From an uncultured Elusimicrobiales bacterium (GTDB lineage: Bacteria > Elusimicrobiota > Elusimicrobia > Elusimicrobiales > Elusimicrobiaceae): DNA of 59,870 nucleotides. Positions 51,570 to 58,778 of this stretch are shown piece by piece. The notes beneath the pieces were generated by a model that was not told where the DNA came from, searched no databases, and saw only the letters and a program-made list of their open reading frames with translations. Position numbers and translations under genes: made by a program. Location of the stretch: contig CAJTJT010000008.1 of NCBI GenBank assembly GCA_910576915.1, positions 1 through 59,870 on the forward strand, read 5' to 3'. Numbering within the stretch: the first letter of the stretch is position 1; each line of letters begins with the position of its first letter.

Positions 51570-51592
51570 ACCCGCCTAACGGCGGGTTTTTT
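51570..51592 (+). terminator. Terminator after the tRNA-Asp-linked element
   Basis: CCCGCC, loop TAAC, GGCGGGTTTTTT. Its presence after the second 3'-end copy suggests this may be the original tRNA terminator. Confidence 0.8.
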
Positions 51593-51635
51593 ATTGGCAA
51601 AAATCTCCTCCTGGCATAGCCGGGAGGTTACACAT

Positions 51636-51669
51636 AAAAAACACCCCGGGGATCACCCAGGGTGTTTTT
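51636..51669 (-). terminator. Intrinsic terminator of the dCMP deaminase gene
   Basis: AAAAACACCC and GGGTGTTTTT pair around a CCCGGGGATCA-type loop; the run of T follows on the minus strand. Confidence 0.85.
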
Positions 51670-51685
51670 GTATTCCCAAAACAAC

Positions 51686-52174
51686 TTAATACCCGCGCGT
51701 GCCGGAGAGAGATTCGTCGTTATCAATCCATTCCTGTACGTCTACGGTGCGGTAGTCGTTTTCCGTGTCGCGGATGACGACGGTTTTGATGCCCGCGTTA
51801 ATCACCATGCGTTTGCACATGGAACAGCTGGAAGAATTTTTAATATATTCCCCGGTATCTACTTCCCGGCCGGATAAATAGAGCGTGGCTCCCAGCATTT
51901 TATCGCGCGGCGCGCTGATGATGGCGTTGGCCTCGGCATGCACGCTGCGGCAGAGTTCGTACCGTTCCCCGCGGGGAATGTTAAGCTGCTGGCGGATACA
52001 ATAACCCAAATCGCTGCAGTTTTTGCGTCCGCGCGGCGCACCGACGTACCCGGTGGAAATCACTTCGTCATTCTTTACAATAACGGCCCCGTAGCGGCGG
52101 CGCAAACACGTGCCCCGTTTGGACACCACGTCCGCCAAATCCAAATAGTAATTGGTTTTGTCGCGTCTTTGCAT
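51686..52174 (-). CDS. Deoxycytidylate (dCMP) deaminase
   Basis: Zinc enzyme that deaminates dCMP to dUMP for dTTP synthesis. The 162 residues of the cytidine/deoxycytidylate deaminase fold have the catalytic HAEANA, the second zinc motif SCSMCKRM and the allosteric/substrate segment GYVGAPRGRKNC. GGAGGA precedes the ATG and TATAAT lies about 35 nt upstream. It is divergent from the Omp85-like gene. The length is normal for ComEB-like dCMP deaminases; a role in competence is not implied. Confidence 0.92.
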   Translation of the reverse strand: MQRRDKTNYYLDLADVVSKRGTCLRRRYGAVIVKNDEVISTGYVGAPRGRKNCSDLGYCIRQQLNIPRGERYELCRSVHAEANAIISAPRDKMLGATLYLSGREVDTGEYIKNSSSCSMCKRMVINAGIKTVVIRDTENDYRTVDVQEWIDNDESLSGTRGY

Positions 52175-52273
52175 ACGTCCTCCGGCATCAAAAAGAGTTT
52201 TCTTATTATAGCATATAGGCGCGCAAAGGCCGAAAGACTACTTACCGGTAGGTATAAAAGCTATAATTTTTAT

Positions 52274-53575
52274 ATGAATAAAATTTGTCTGTCGGCCTTT
52301 TTATTTTTCTGCGCGGCTATCGCGCAGGCCCAAACGGTGGGGACAGTGTCCGCCACCGCCACGCGCATGAGCGCGGATACAATCAAAAAATACTTCCTTT
52401 TGAAACCCGGGGATGAATTTACGCCCGCCCTTTATGAAAAAGCGCAAGACGGGCTGCATAACCTGCGCGTATTCAAAAAACTGGATTTTTCTGCCACGCC
52501 CGCGCCCGATAACAAAGTAGACATTCATATTGACGCCCAAGACGGTTGGTATATCTTTCCGCTGGCGTTTATAACGGGCGGGTCTAAAAGTGCGGCGGCC
52601 CTGTCGCTCGCCGGCGGAAACTTATTTAAGCGGGGCGAAAGCGTCTTTGCGTTCGTGGGCGGAAGCCGGGACGGCGCAGCTGCCAGCCTGGGAATAAACG
52701 CCGGGAAAGACGCGTTGTCCGCCAGTTTCTCCAAACTTAATTTTGACCAGCGTTTTTACCGCGGACACTGGAGTAATACGTTCGGCGTGTTTTCCACCAC
52801 AGACGACGAAGAAGAATACCAAGATGAACTGCTCGGCCAAACGCACACCAAAAAGGAAGCATTCTCCGTCATTTATTCCCACCGTTTTTCCCGCACTCTG
52901 CGCGCGTTTATCCGCCCGGAATACGTCCGCTATACCTATTCCCATGACGGCTTTGACTCCGGCAACCACAACCAAATTACGCTAGGGCTCCGCTGGTCGG
53001 ACGACATCCGCCAGGGCATAAACATGGGAGCCCTGACAGGCTGCGGTCTTAGCGACAAAGCCAAAACGCTGCGTGATTTGCCGCATGCGCGCCACGGATA
53101 TTTATTGGGTGCGGACTATACGGCCGGAGGCGAATGGAGCGGCGCGGATTACGATTTATCCAAACTGGCGTTGGAAGCCGCCTGGGTGCTGGAACTGAAA
53201 GACCGCCACATGCTGATTGTACAGGCCAACGCACAGGACGCTTTTAAAGCGTCCTTCAGTGATCGTCCGCTCTCTTCCGAAATTCTCCCCCGCTTGGGCC
53301 GATACGACCGCCAAATCCGCGGCACGCGCGGCGCCGGCGCGGGAGCCACATTTATTTATTATCTTTTACGCAACCAAACGGGCCTTTTGTCGGTTGCGCC
53401 GTTTTATGAAATCGCTTATATGCGCGCAGGAAACGGATACCGCCCACAAAGCGGCACAGGGGCTACACTGGTGTACCGTTTATGGCGTTTTCCGCTGCCA
53501 GTCGGACTCAATTATACGCGCGGGCTGGAGGACGAAAGCAACCAAATCGGCTTTGTCATCGGCGGCGCATTTTAA
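52274..53575 (+). CDS. Omp85-superfamily outer-membrane protein with a single POTRA-like domain
   Basis: A 433-residue protein. The signal peptide ends at about AQA (residue 19). Residues about 20-95 resemble one POTRA domain (MSADTIKKYFLLKPGDEFTP, then LYEKAQDGLHNLRVFKKLDF). The rest is a predicted barrel with GGNLFKRGESVF, as in BamA-like proteins, and ends VIGGAF. Normal BamA has five POTRAs, so this is a short relative whose role (secretion, lipid or other) is unknown. The ATG lies 6 nt after TATAAT (52262-52267) with no Shine-Dalgarno, so a leaderless mRNA is predicted; earlier in-frame starts lie in or before the promoter and are rejected. Confidence 0.75.
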   Translation: MNKICLSAFLFFCAAIAQAQTVGTVSATATRMSADTIKKYFLLKPGDEFTPALYEKAQDGLHNLRVFKKLDFSATPAPDNKVDIHIDAQDGWYIFPLAFITGGSKSAAALSLAGGNLFKRGESVFAFVGGSRDGAAASLGINAGKDALSASFSKLNFDQRFYRGHWSNTFGVFSTTDDEEEYQDELLGQTHTKKEAFSVIYSHRFSRTLRAFIRPEYVRYTYSHDGFDSGNHNQITLGLRWSDDIRQGINMGALTGCGLSDKAKTLRDLPHARHGYLLGADYTAGGEWSGADYDLSKLALEAAWVLELKDRHMLIVQANAQDAFKASFSDRPLSSEILPRLGRYDRQIRGTRGAGAGATFIYYLLRNQTGLLSVAPFYEIAYMRAGNGYRPQSGTGATLVYRLWRFPLPVGLNYTRGLEDESNQIGFVIGGAF

Positions 53576-53580
53576 TATAC

Positions 53581-53607
53581 ATCCCCGCTAACCGGCGGGG
53601 ATTTTTA
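53581..53607 (+). terminator. Intrinsic terminator of the Omp85-like gene
   Basis: ATCCCCGC and GCGGGGAT form a perfect stem with a 6-nt loop, followed by a T run. Confidence 0.9.
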
Positions 53608-53640
53608 TTCCCCCCCAAAAAACTAATCTATTTTTTACGC

Positions 53641-53668
53641 TTGCGGATAAAACCGCCCCGCCTATACT
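53641..53668 (+). promoter_or_regulatory. Promoter of the ferritin-like gene
   Basis: TTGCGG, a 16-nt spacer, TATACT. A leader of about 50 nt ends with GGGGG before the ATG; the CCGTCCGCAATACGGGCGG segment in it could form a small hairpin. Confidence 0.65.
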
Positions 53669-53725
53669 ACCCTTATCACCGTCCGCAATACGGGCGGCCG
53701 ATTTAATACACAGGGGGTAGTATAT

Positions 53726-54259
53726 ATGGGAATGAAAGGAAGAGAAATCGCAGCAAAGCGGGGGCTGGACGTAGACCAACTTATTAAACTGTTAAACAAA
53801 GCCTACAGCGATGAATGGTTCGCTTATTACCAGTATTGGGTAGGCGCCAAAGTAGCCGAAGGCGTACTTTTCGGCCCCATCGTGGCGGAAATGACGGAAC
53901 ACGCCAAAGAAGAACTCCACCACGCCGACAGACTGGCCGAACGCATCTGCCAGCTGGGCGGCACCCCGGTACTCAGCCCGGAAGACTGGTACAAAGAAAG
54001 CAACTGCGAGTACCTGGTTCCGGCGAATCCGGAAGCGGCCGTCCTCTTGCAGCAAAACATCGCCAGCGAACGCTGCGCCATTGAAGTGTATGAAAACCTG
54101 CTTGAATTTATCGACGGAAAAGACCCGGTAACGGAAGACATCATCCACGATGTTTTAGCCGACGAAGTAGACCACGAAAACGACCTGGAAGCGCTTGCCA
54201 AAGCCATTCCCGGCGGCGCACCCAAAGGAAAGGGGTGCGGATGTCCCGTTAAAAAATAA
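53726..54259 (+). CDS. Ferritin-like (Dps/bacterioferritin-type) protein
   Basis: A 177-residue four-helix di-iron protein, likely an iron-storing or peroxide-consuming cage. Helices carry the expected Glu and His ligands: SDEWFAYYQYW, the HAKEELHHADRLAERI motif, NIASERCAIEVYENLL and HDVLADEVDHENDLEAL. It resembles the Dps-like/thermophilic ferritin-like group of anaerobes more than classical FtnA. The C-terminus is a Gly/Lys tail ending GCGCPVKK, with two Cys that could bind a metal or link subunits. It has its own promoter and terminator. Confidence 0.85.
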   Translation: MGMKGREIAAKRGLDVDQLIKLLNKAYSDEWFAYYQYWVGAKVAEGVLFGPIVAEMTEHAKEELHHADRLAERICQLGGTPVLSPEDWYKESNCEYLVPANPEAAVLLQQNIASERCAIEVYENLLEFIDGKDPVTEDIIHDVLADEVDHENDLEALAKAIPGGAPKGKGCGCPVKK

Positions 54260-54264
54260 ACAGG

Positions 54265-54294
54265 CAAAAAGCCCTCCTTCGGGAGGGCTTTTTT
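54265..54294 (+). terminator. Intrinsic terminator of the ferritin-like gene
   Basis: AAAAAGCCCTCC, loop TTC, GGGAGGGCTTTTTT. Confidence 0.92.
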
Positions 54295-54406
54295 ACGGCC
54301 TTTTTGCCCGTCTTTTTTCGGCCAAACGCCTGCGAAGACAAAAAAATTCTTTTTGTTTATAATATAGAGGAAGATTCATATTTTTTAAACAAGGAGAAAA
54401 CCAACC

Positions 54407-56770
54407 ATGTGGTACGGAATAGCCGCCCTGCGGCCGTTTGAACAATATGCGTTATTCGGCGTGTTGTTTATTGCGGTCTTGGGGCTTTTATATGCGTTTT
54501 TCCTGCGCAGACAGGTAATCCGCGAAGATACCGGCACCCCCGCCATGTTAAAAGTGTGGGGAGCCATCCGGGAAGGCGCCAACGCCTACCTTAAAAGACA
54601 GCTCAAAACCATTTTGCCGCTTATCGGGCTTTTAACGGTCTGTCTGTTCTTATCCGTTTACATTGTGCCCGTGTCCCAGGATTCCATGGAACGCTTTGCG
54701 GGACTCACGCCCGAAAAAGTAAAACTCATCGCGGCCTTTGGGCGCGCGGGCGCGTTTATTTTGGGTGCGGTATTCTCGCTTTTAGTGGGGCAGCTCGGCA
54801 TGCGTATTGCTGTGGACGCCAACGTCCGCGTGGCGGCCGCTTCCAAACGCGGGTTTGGCGACGCTTTAAGAATCGCCTACCGCGCCGGCACCGTTACCGG
54901 CATGCTGACCGACGGCCTGGGCCTGTTCGGCGGAACGATTATTTTTATCATTTTCGGTATCGCCGCGCCTGACGCTCTCTTGGGCTTCGGTTTCGGCGGC
55001 ACGCTCCTGGCGCTTTTTATGCGCGTGGGCGGCGGTATTTACACCAAAGCTGCCGACGTGGGTGCCGACCTTGTGGGTAAAGTGGAAGCCGGAATCCCCG
55101 AAGATGACCCGCGCAACCCCGCCGTAGTGGCCGACCTCGTCGGCGACAACGTGGGTGACTGCGCCGGTATGGCCGCGGATATTTTTGAATCGTACGAAGT
55201 AACCATCGTGTCCGGCCTTATTTTGGGTATCGCTTTATGGAGAATCACCGGCCACCACGAGTGGATTGTATATCCGCTGTTGGTGCGCGGTATCGGCGTG
55301 CTTTGCTCCATCATCGGCACGTACGCCGTAAAAGATTCCAAACGCTCCGCCGGAAACGCCATGAAAGCCATTTTTAAAGGCTACAGCATTTCCGCCGCCA
55401 TTTCCGTCGCCATCTTTGGCGTACTGGCGTATTTCTATATGAACGCCGTACCCGGCGGCTGGTGGCGTCCGTTTGCCGTAACCACCATCGGCATTTTACT
55501 GGCAATCGGCATTGACCGCCTGACCGAATACTTTACGGGCACCGAAAACAAACCCGTGCAGGAAATTAAAAAATCCACCGCTACGGGCTCGGCCACCACG
55601 ATTTTGTCCGGCCTGGCCGTGGGTATGGAATCTGCCGTGTGGACGACGCTCGTCATCGCGGCGGCGATTTTCGGCTCCGTCGTTATCTTCGGTACGGTGG
55701 ACGGCCTTACGCCGGCTGAAAAATTCAACTTCATCCTCTACGGCGTGGCCATGACGGGTATCGGTATGCTGACCTTAACCGGCAACAACGTGGCGATGGA
55801 CTCCTTCGGCCCGATTGCCGACAACGCCAACGGCATCGGCGAAATGTCCTGGCACGGACAGGAAGACGAAGAAACCAAAAAAGCGCGCCAGATTATGGCG
55901 GACTTGGACGGAGTGGGCAACACCACCAAAGCCATCACCAAAGGCGTGGCCATCGGCTCAGCGGTGATTGCAGCCGTGTCGCTGTTTGCGTCTTATATGG
56001 TGGACGTAAGCAACGTACAACGCCTGCTCAACGACGCCTGGGCCGCCGCGGGTGAAGACAAAATCCTGCCGCTTTTGTCCCAGGTGGGCATTGTGGTTTC
56101 CAACCCCGTCGTATTTGTAGGGATGCTGATTGGCGGTGCGCTGCCGTGGCTGTTCTCGTCGTTTGCGATTAACGCCGTCAGCCGCGCGGCCGCGCTTATC
56201 GTGCAGGAAGTACGCCGCCAGTTTAAAGGAGGCGTTTTGGAAGGCAAAACGCAGCCCGATTACACCCGCGCCGTGGGGATTTCCACCATCGCCGCGCAGA
56301 AAGAACTCATCATTTTGGCGCTCCTGGGCATTGTGTCCCCGATTGTGGTGGGCCTTGCTTTCGGCGTGGAAGCCTTGGGCGGATTTTTGGCGGGGATTAT
56401 CATTTCCGGCCAGCTCTTGGCCGTATTTATGTCCAACGCGGGCGGCAGCTGGGATAACGCCAAAAAAGTGGTGGAAGACGAACCCGCCGACATCGCGGCC
56501 AACACCGGCAAAGGCTCCGAACGCCATAAAGCCAGCGTAGTGGGCGACACCGTGGGCGACCCGCTTAAAGACACCGCCGGCCCGGCCTTAAACCCGCTGA
56601 TTAAGGTCGTGAACATGGTGGCCGTAATCGTCGCGCCGATTATTGTAAACTATCACAACGATTTTACCCCGTTAGGCAAAATCGGCTGGGTGATTGTGAT
56701 TGCGCTCCTGGCGGTTTTGGGTTGGGCGATTCTGTCCAGCAAAAAGCCGGCGCAGGACTTAAACGATTAA
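54407..56770 (+). CDS. hppA: Membrane-bound ion-translocating pyrophosphatase
   Basis: Couples hydrolysis of pyrophosphate to pumping of H+ or Na+ across the inner membrane. The 787-residue protein has about 16 membrane segments and the hallmark DVGADLVGKVE at about 218-228, followed by the acidic DDPRNPAVVADLVGDNVGD. The second acidic set is near DNANGIGEM and GDTVGDPLKDTAGP. The residue after GNTTK is Ala (about 509), as in K+-dependent enzymes rather than the Lys of K+-independent ones. Pumped ion cannot be told from this. AAGGAG precedes the ATG. It is monocistronic. Such pumps suit anaerobes that save ATP. Confidence 0.94.
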   Translation: MWYGIAALRPFEQYALFGVLFIAVLGLLYAFFLRRQVIREDTGTPAMLKVWGAIREGANAYLKRQLKTILPLIGLLTVCLFLSVYIVPVSQDSMERFAGLTPEKVKLIAAFGRAGAFILGAVFSLLVGQLGMRIAVDANVRVAAASKRGFGDALRIAYRAGTVTGMLTDGLGLFGGTIIFIIFGIAAPDALLGFGFGGTLLALFMRVGGGIYTKAADVGADLVGKVEAGIPEDDPRNPAVVADLVGDNVGDCAGMAADIFESYEVTIVSGLILGIALWRITGHHEWIVYPLLVRGIGVLCSIIGTYAVKDSKRSAGNAMKAIFKGYSISAAISVAIFGVLAYFYMNAVPGGWWRPFAVTTIGILLAIGIDRLTEYFTGTENKPVQEIKKSTATGSATTILSGLAVGMESAVWTTLVIAAAIFGSVVIFGTVDGLTPAEKFNFILYGVAMTGIGMLTLTGNNVAMDSFGPIADNANGIGEMSWHGQEDEETKKARQIMADLDGVGNTTKAITKGVAIGSAVIAAVSLFASYMVDVSNVQRLLNDAWAAAGEDKILPLLSQVGIVVSNPVVFVGMLIGGALPWLFSSFAINAVSRAAALIVQEVRRQFKGGVLEGKTQPDYTRAVGISTIAAQKELIILALLGIVSPIVVGLAFGVEALGGFLAGIIISGQLLAVFMSNAGGSWDNAKKVVEDEPADIAANTGKGSERHKASVVGDTVGDPLKDTAGPALNPLIKVVNMVAVIVAPIIVNYHNDFTPLGKIGWVIVIALLAVLGWAILSSKKPAQDLND

Positions 56771-56785
56771 CTTAAACACAGCAAG

Positions 56786-56815
56786 AAACGCCCCCGCAAA
56801 AACGGGGGCGTTTTT
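56786..56815. terminator. Bidirectional intrinsic terminator
   Basis: AAACGCCCCCG and CGGGGGCGTTT form a perfect stem around CAAAAA-type loop, between the convergent hppA and pilin genes. Confidence 0.92.
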
Positions 56816-56841
56816 ATTTCGCTAAATTTTATTTGCCGCAA

Positions 56842-57327
56842 TTAATTCCAGGTAACCGCGTTGTTATCCGCCCACTCCAAACAAAGCCGCCGCTGGTAAT
56901 CGGTTGCCCGGCTGTATAAGTAGCATTGGTGGCGGCCGTCGGTCAGAATAGCCAGAGAATACACCTGTTCGCCGCGCGTATCGTTGGCATTTAAACGGCG
57001 GCTGACAAGCGCAATATGGTTGGGCAGCCCGTATGCGCTGGCGGCAAAAATAAAATATTCTCCCACCCGGTCGGGCAAGTTTCCGTACCGGCCTTCGGTG
57101 CCGCCATAACTGACGTCCAAATCGTTTAAATCTTTCGTATATGTTCCGTTGGCCATATAATACAGCTGGTTAGCTTTGGCAATATTTTCCACCGCCGTTA
57201 CCGCTTCCGTCATCCGCGCCTTTTCCACCGCTTTTGTATATTGCGGCAATGCAACCGCCGATAAAATACCGATGATTAAAACAACCACTAACAGTTCTAT
57301 TAACGTAAAACCGCACTTTTGATACAT
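56842..57327 (-). CDS. Type IV pilin-like protein (prepilin)
   Basis: A 161-residue prepilin. The leader MYQKCG is followed by FTLIELLVVVLIIGIL, with Glu at mature position 5, then the helix EKARMTEAVTAVENI and the YYMANGTYTKDLNDLDV segment shared with the pilin at 43600. Its tail has only two Cys (one probable disulfide). I start it at 57327 because GGGGGAT precedes that ATG and the T12 promoter is 36 nt upstream; the longer frame reads through the promoter. It is monocistronic and an orphan. Confidence 0.86.
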   Translation of the reverse strand: MYQKCGFTLIELLVVVLIIGILSAVALPQYTKAVEKARMTEAVTAVENIAKANQLYYMANGTYTKDLNDLDVSYGGTEGRYGNLPDRVGEYFIFAASAYGLPNHIALVSRRLNANDTRGEQVYSLAILTDGRHQCYLYSRATDYQRRLCLEWADNNAVTWN

Positions 57328-57362
57328 AGGACGTATCCCCCTTCGTAACACAAGATAAGTCC

Positions 57363-57390
57363 ACTGTATCAAAAAAAAAAAACAATACAA
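57363..57390 (-). promoter_or_regulatory. T12-spacer promoter, copy F (pilin)
   Basis: On the minus strand: TTGTAT, TG, twelve T, GA, TACAGT; spacer 16 nt. It begins 15 nt after the stop of the upstream lipoprotein gene. A weak CCCTGAGGG hairpin precedes it. Confidence 0.77.
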
Positions 57391-57405
57391 CCCCTCAGGG
57401 CCTCT

Positions 57406-57822
57406 TTACTCTGCCGGACAGTCGTACACCAAAGCGGAATACTCCACATTATTCACAAAAAAAGGCTGGTAATAGTCCCTGGAAACATCCGGGTTTTGCC
57501 AATCGGTTGTGCGGAGCCAAACGGTATTGCCGCCCATATTATGCGCGCTGGAAACGAGTCCGGCGCGGATACGGCTGCTGATATTAAAAACAGAAGACGG
57601 AAGGCCCGCTTCGTCCGGGTTGGAATCCCCCAGAATGCCGCCCTTCAGCGCACACGCCCCGGACGGTTTTTCCACCACCAGGCGGACGCCGTCCTGCGTC
57701 TGCCCCGTCTGCGCCGCGATGGGCCCCTCCGTATTATTCCACACGTCCGCCGCCTCCTGCCGCATCCAGGCGCAACCGCTCCCCCACAGGAGCAAAACAC
57801 TCATCCAAATTATTTTTTTCAT
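57406..57822 (-). CDS. Lipoprotein with DUF4156-like segment
   Basis: A 138-residue lipoprotein with lipobox LLWGSGC (Cys17). The mature part contains GACALKGGILGDSN followed by a SSRIRAGLVSSAHNMGGNTVWL segment, which resembles the DUF4156 pattern of 'C.lvG.v.g' then 'lrN.AaemGgNtV'. That family is of unknown function, found on outer-membrane lipoproteins. Two further Cys could form a disulfide. AGGGGG precedes the ATG. The T12 promoter of the downstream pilin begins 15 nt after its stop. The family assignment is tentative. Confidence 0.7.
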   Translation of the reverse strand: MKKIIWMSVLLLWGSGCAWMRQEAADVWNNTEGPIAAQTGQTQDGVRLVVEKPSGACALKGGILGDSNPDEAGLPSSVFNISSRIRAGLVSSAHNMGGNTVWLRTTDWQNPDVSRDYYQPFFVNNVEYSALVYDCPAE

Positions 57823-57876
57823 AAATCCCCCTCCTTTTACTTTACCGCTTCTTTTTACTTTTTATATGATATGAAT

Positions 57877-58725
57877 ATGGGTTATATTTTACTGATTTGT
57901 ATTGCGGCCGGAGCGGCCGCGCTGGCAGCTGCCTCCCGCACGCGCCACGCAAAACTGGCACGCTTGGCGCGGCTTAACGGCTGCGCGTTTGTGAAAGAAA
58001 AAGAAACCGTCACCACGCCTTTAAGCGCGGGACGGCTGGAATTTTTTACGCTTTTTTTCCACCATTTTCAGAACGTGTTTACGTATTCGGACCATATGGC
58101 CTACATCCGCGTGGCGGACGATAATTTGTATATGGACGATAAGCCCAAAACCAAGCCCCAGTGCATTACTATTTTTACCGCCGAACTGCGCGAAGGGCAG
58201 TTCCCCGCGCTGAAAGCCGCGCCGCTGGATTCCCAGCTGGCGCCCTCCCAGCATACGCTGATGAAAACCAACATCCCGGCGGTGGACAGCCGCTACCGCA
58301 TCCACGCCCCCACCCCGGCTTCGGGCCTGCTCCTTACGCCGTTTATCACCGGATTGTTAAAAACAAAAAATAATCTGTATTTGGAACTGAACGACAACGC
58401 ACTCGTCTACCACGAAAATACGCTTATCGCGCCGGAAGACATGGAAACGTTCCGCTTCCGCGCCATGCAGATTTTAAGCGAGTTTGAAAACCTGATTACC
58501 AAGCTGGACGAGCAGAAACCATCGGACACCGCCACGCTGACCCCTACTCCGCAGGACGACGCCGAAAAACGCGCCCAGGCCATGTTAAAAGCGCTCTGCA
58601 CGCCGCAGACGCCCGCTAAAACGGCTTCCGGCCGTCACGGCGCGCTGTGGATTTTTATCATGCTGGCCGTACTGGCGGGTATGACGATTTTGTCTTGGCT
58701 CATGCTAAACCGCATGCCCCACTGA
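57877..58725 (+). CDS. Bitopic membrane protein of unknown function
   Basis: A 282-residue protein with one hydrophobic segment at each end: about residues 2-18 and 257-276. The soluble middle is alpha/beta (for example LEFFTLFFHHFQNVFTYSDH), then ends with a Thr/Pro-rich linker before the C-terminal helix. No family is recognised. I prefer the ATG at 57877: TATGAT (57865-57870) ends exactly 6 nt before it, as for the other leaderless genes here. The ATG at 57871 gives two more residues but would start before the predicted transcription start. Its terminator is shared with the next gene. Confidence 0.65.
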   Translation: MGYILLICIAAGAAALAAASRTRHAKLARLARLNGCAFVKEKETVTTPLSAGRLEFFTLFFHHFQNVFTYSDHMAYIRVADDNLYMDDKPKTKPQCITIFTAELREGQFPALKAAPLDSQLAPSQHTLMKTNIPAVDSRYRIHAPTPASGLLLTPFITGLLKTKNNLYLELNDNALVYHENTLIAPEDMETFRFRAMQILSEFENLITKLDEQKPSDTATLTPTPQDDAEKRAQAMLKALCTPQTPAKTASGRHGALWIFIMLAVLAGMTILSWLMLNRMPH

Positions 58726-58738
58726 CGTTTTAAGGCAT

Positions 58739-58772
58739 AAAAAAAGAGCGTCCAAAAGACGCTCTTTTTATT
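58739..58772. terminator. Bidirectional intrinsic terminator
   Basis: AAAAAGAGCGTC and GACGCTCTTTTTA with loop CAAAA, between two convergent genes. Confidence 0.92.
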
Positions 58773-58778
58773 GTCATA

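Noticed and set aside
51938..52273. In-frame upstream part of the Omp85-like reading frame
   Set aside because: It overlaps the dCMP deaminase gene on the other strand and precedes the TATAAT box. The signal peptide begins at 52274.
57363..57390. The T12 tracts as terminator T runs rather than promoter spacers
   Set aside because: No stable hairpin directly precedes the tracts in all copies (44185 and 19500 have none), while -35-like and TAnnnT boxes at fixed spacing and a gene downstream are found in five of six.
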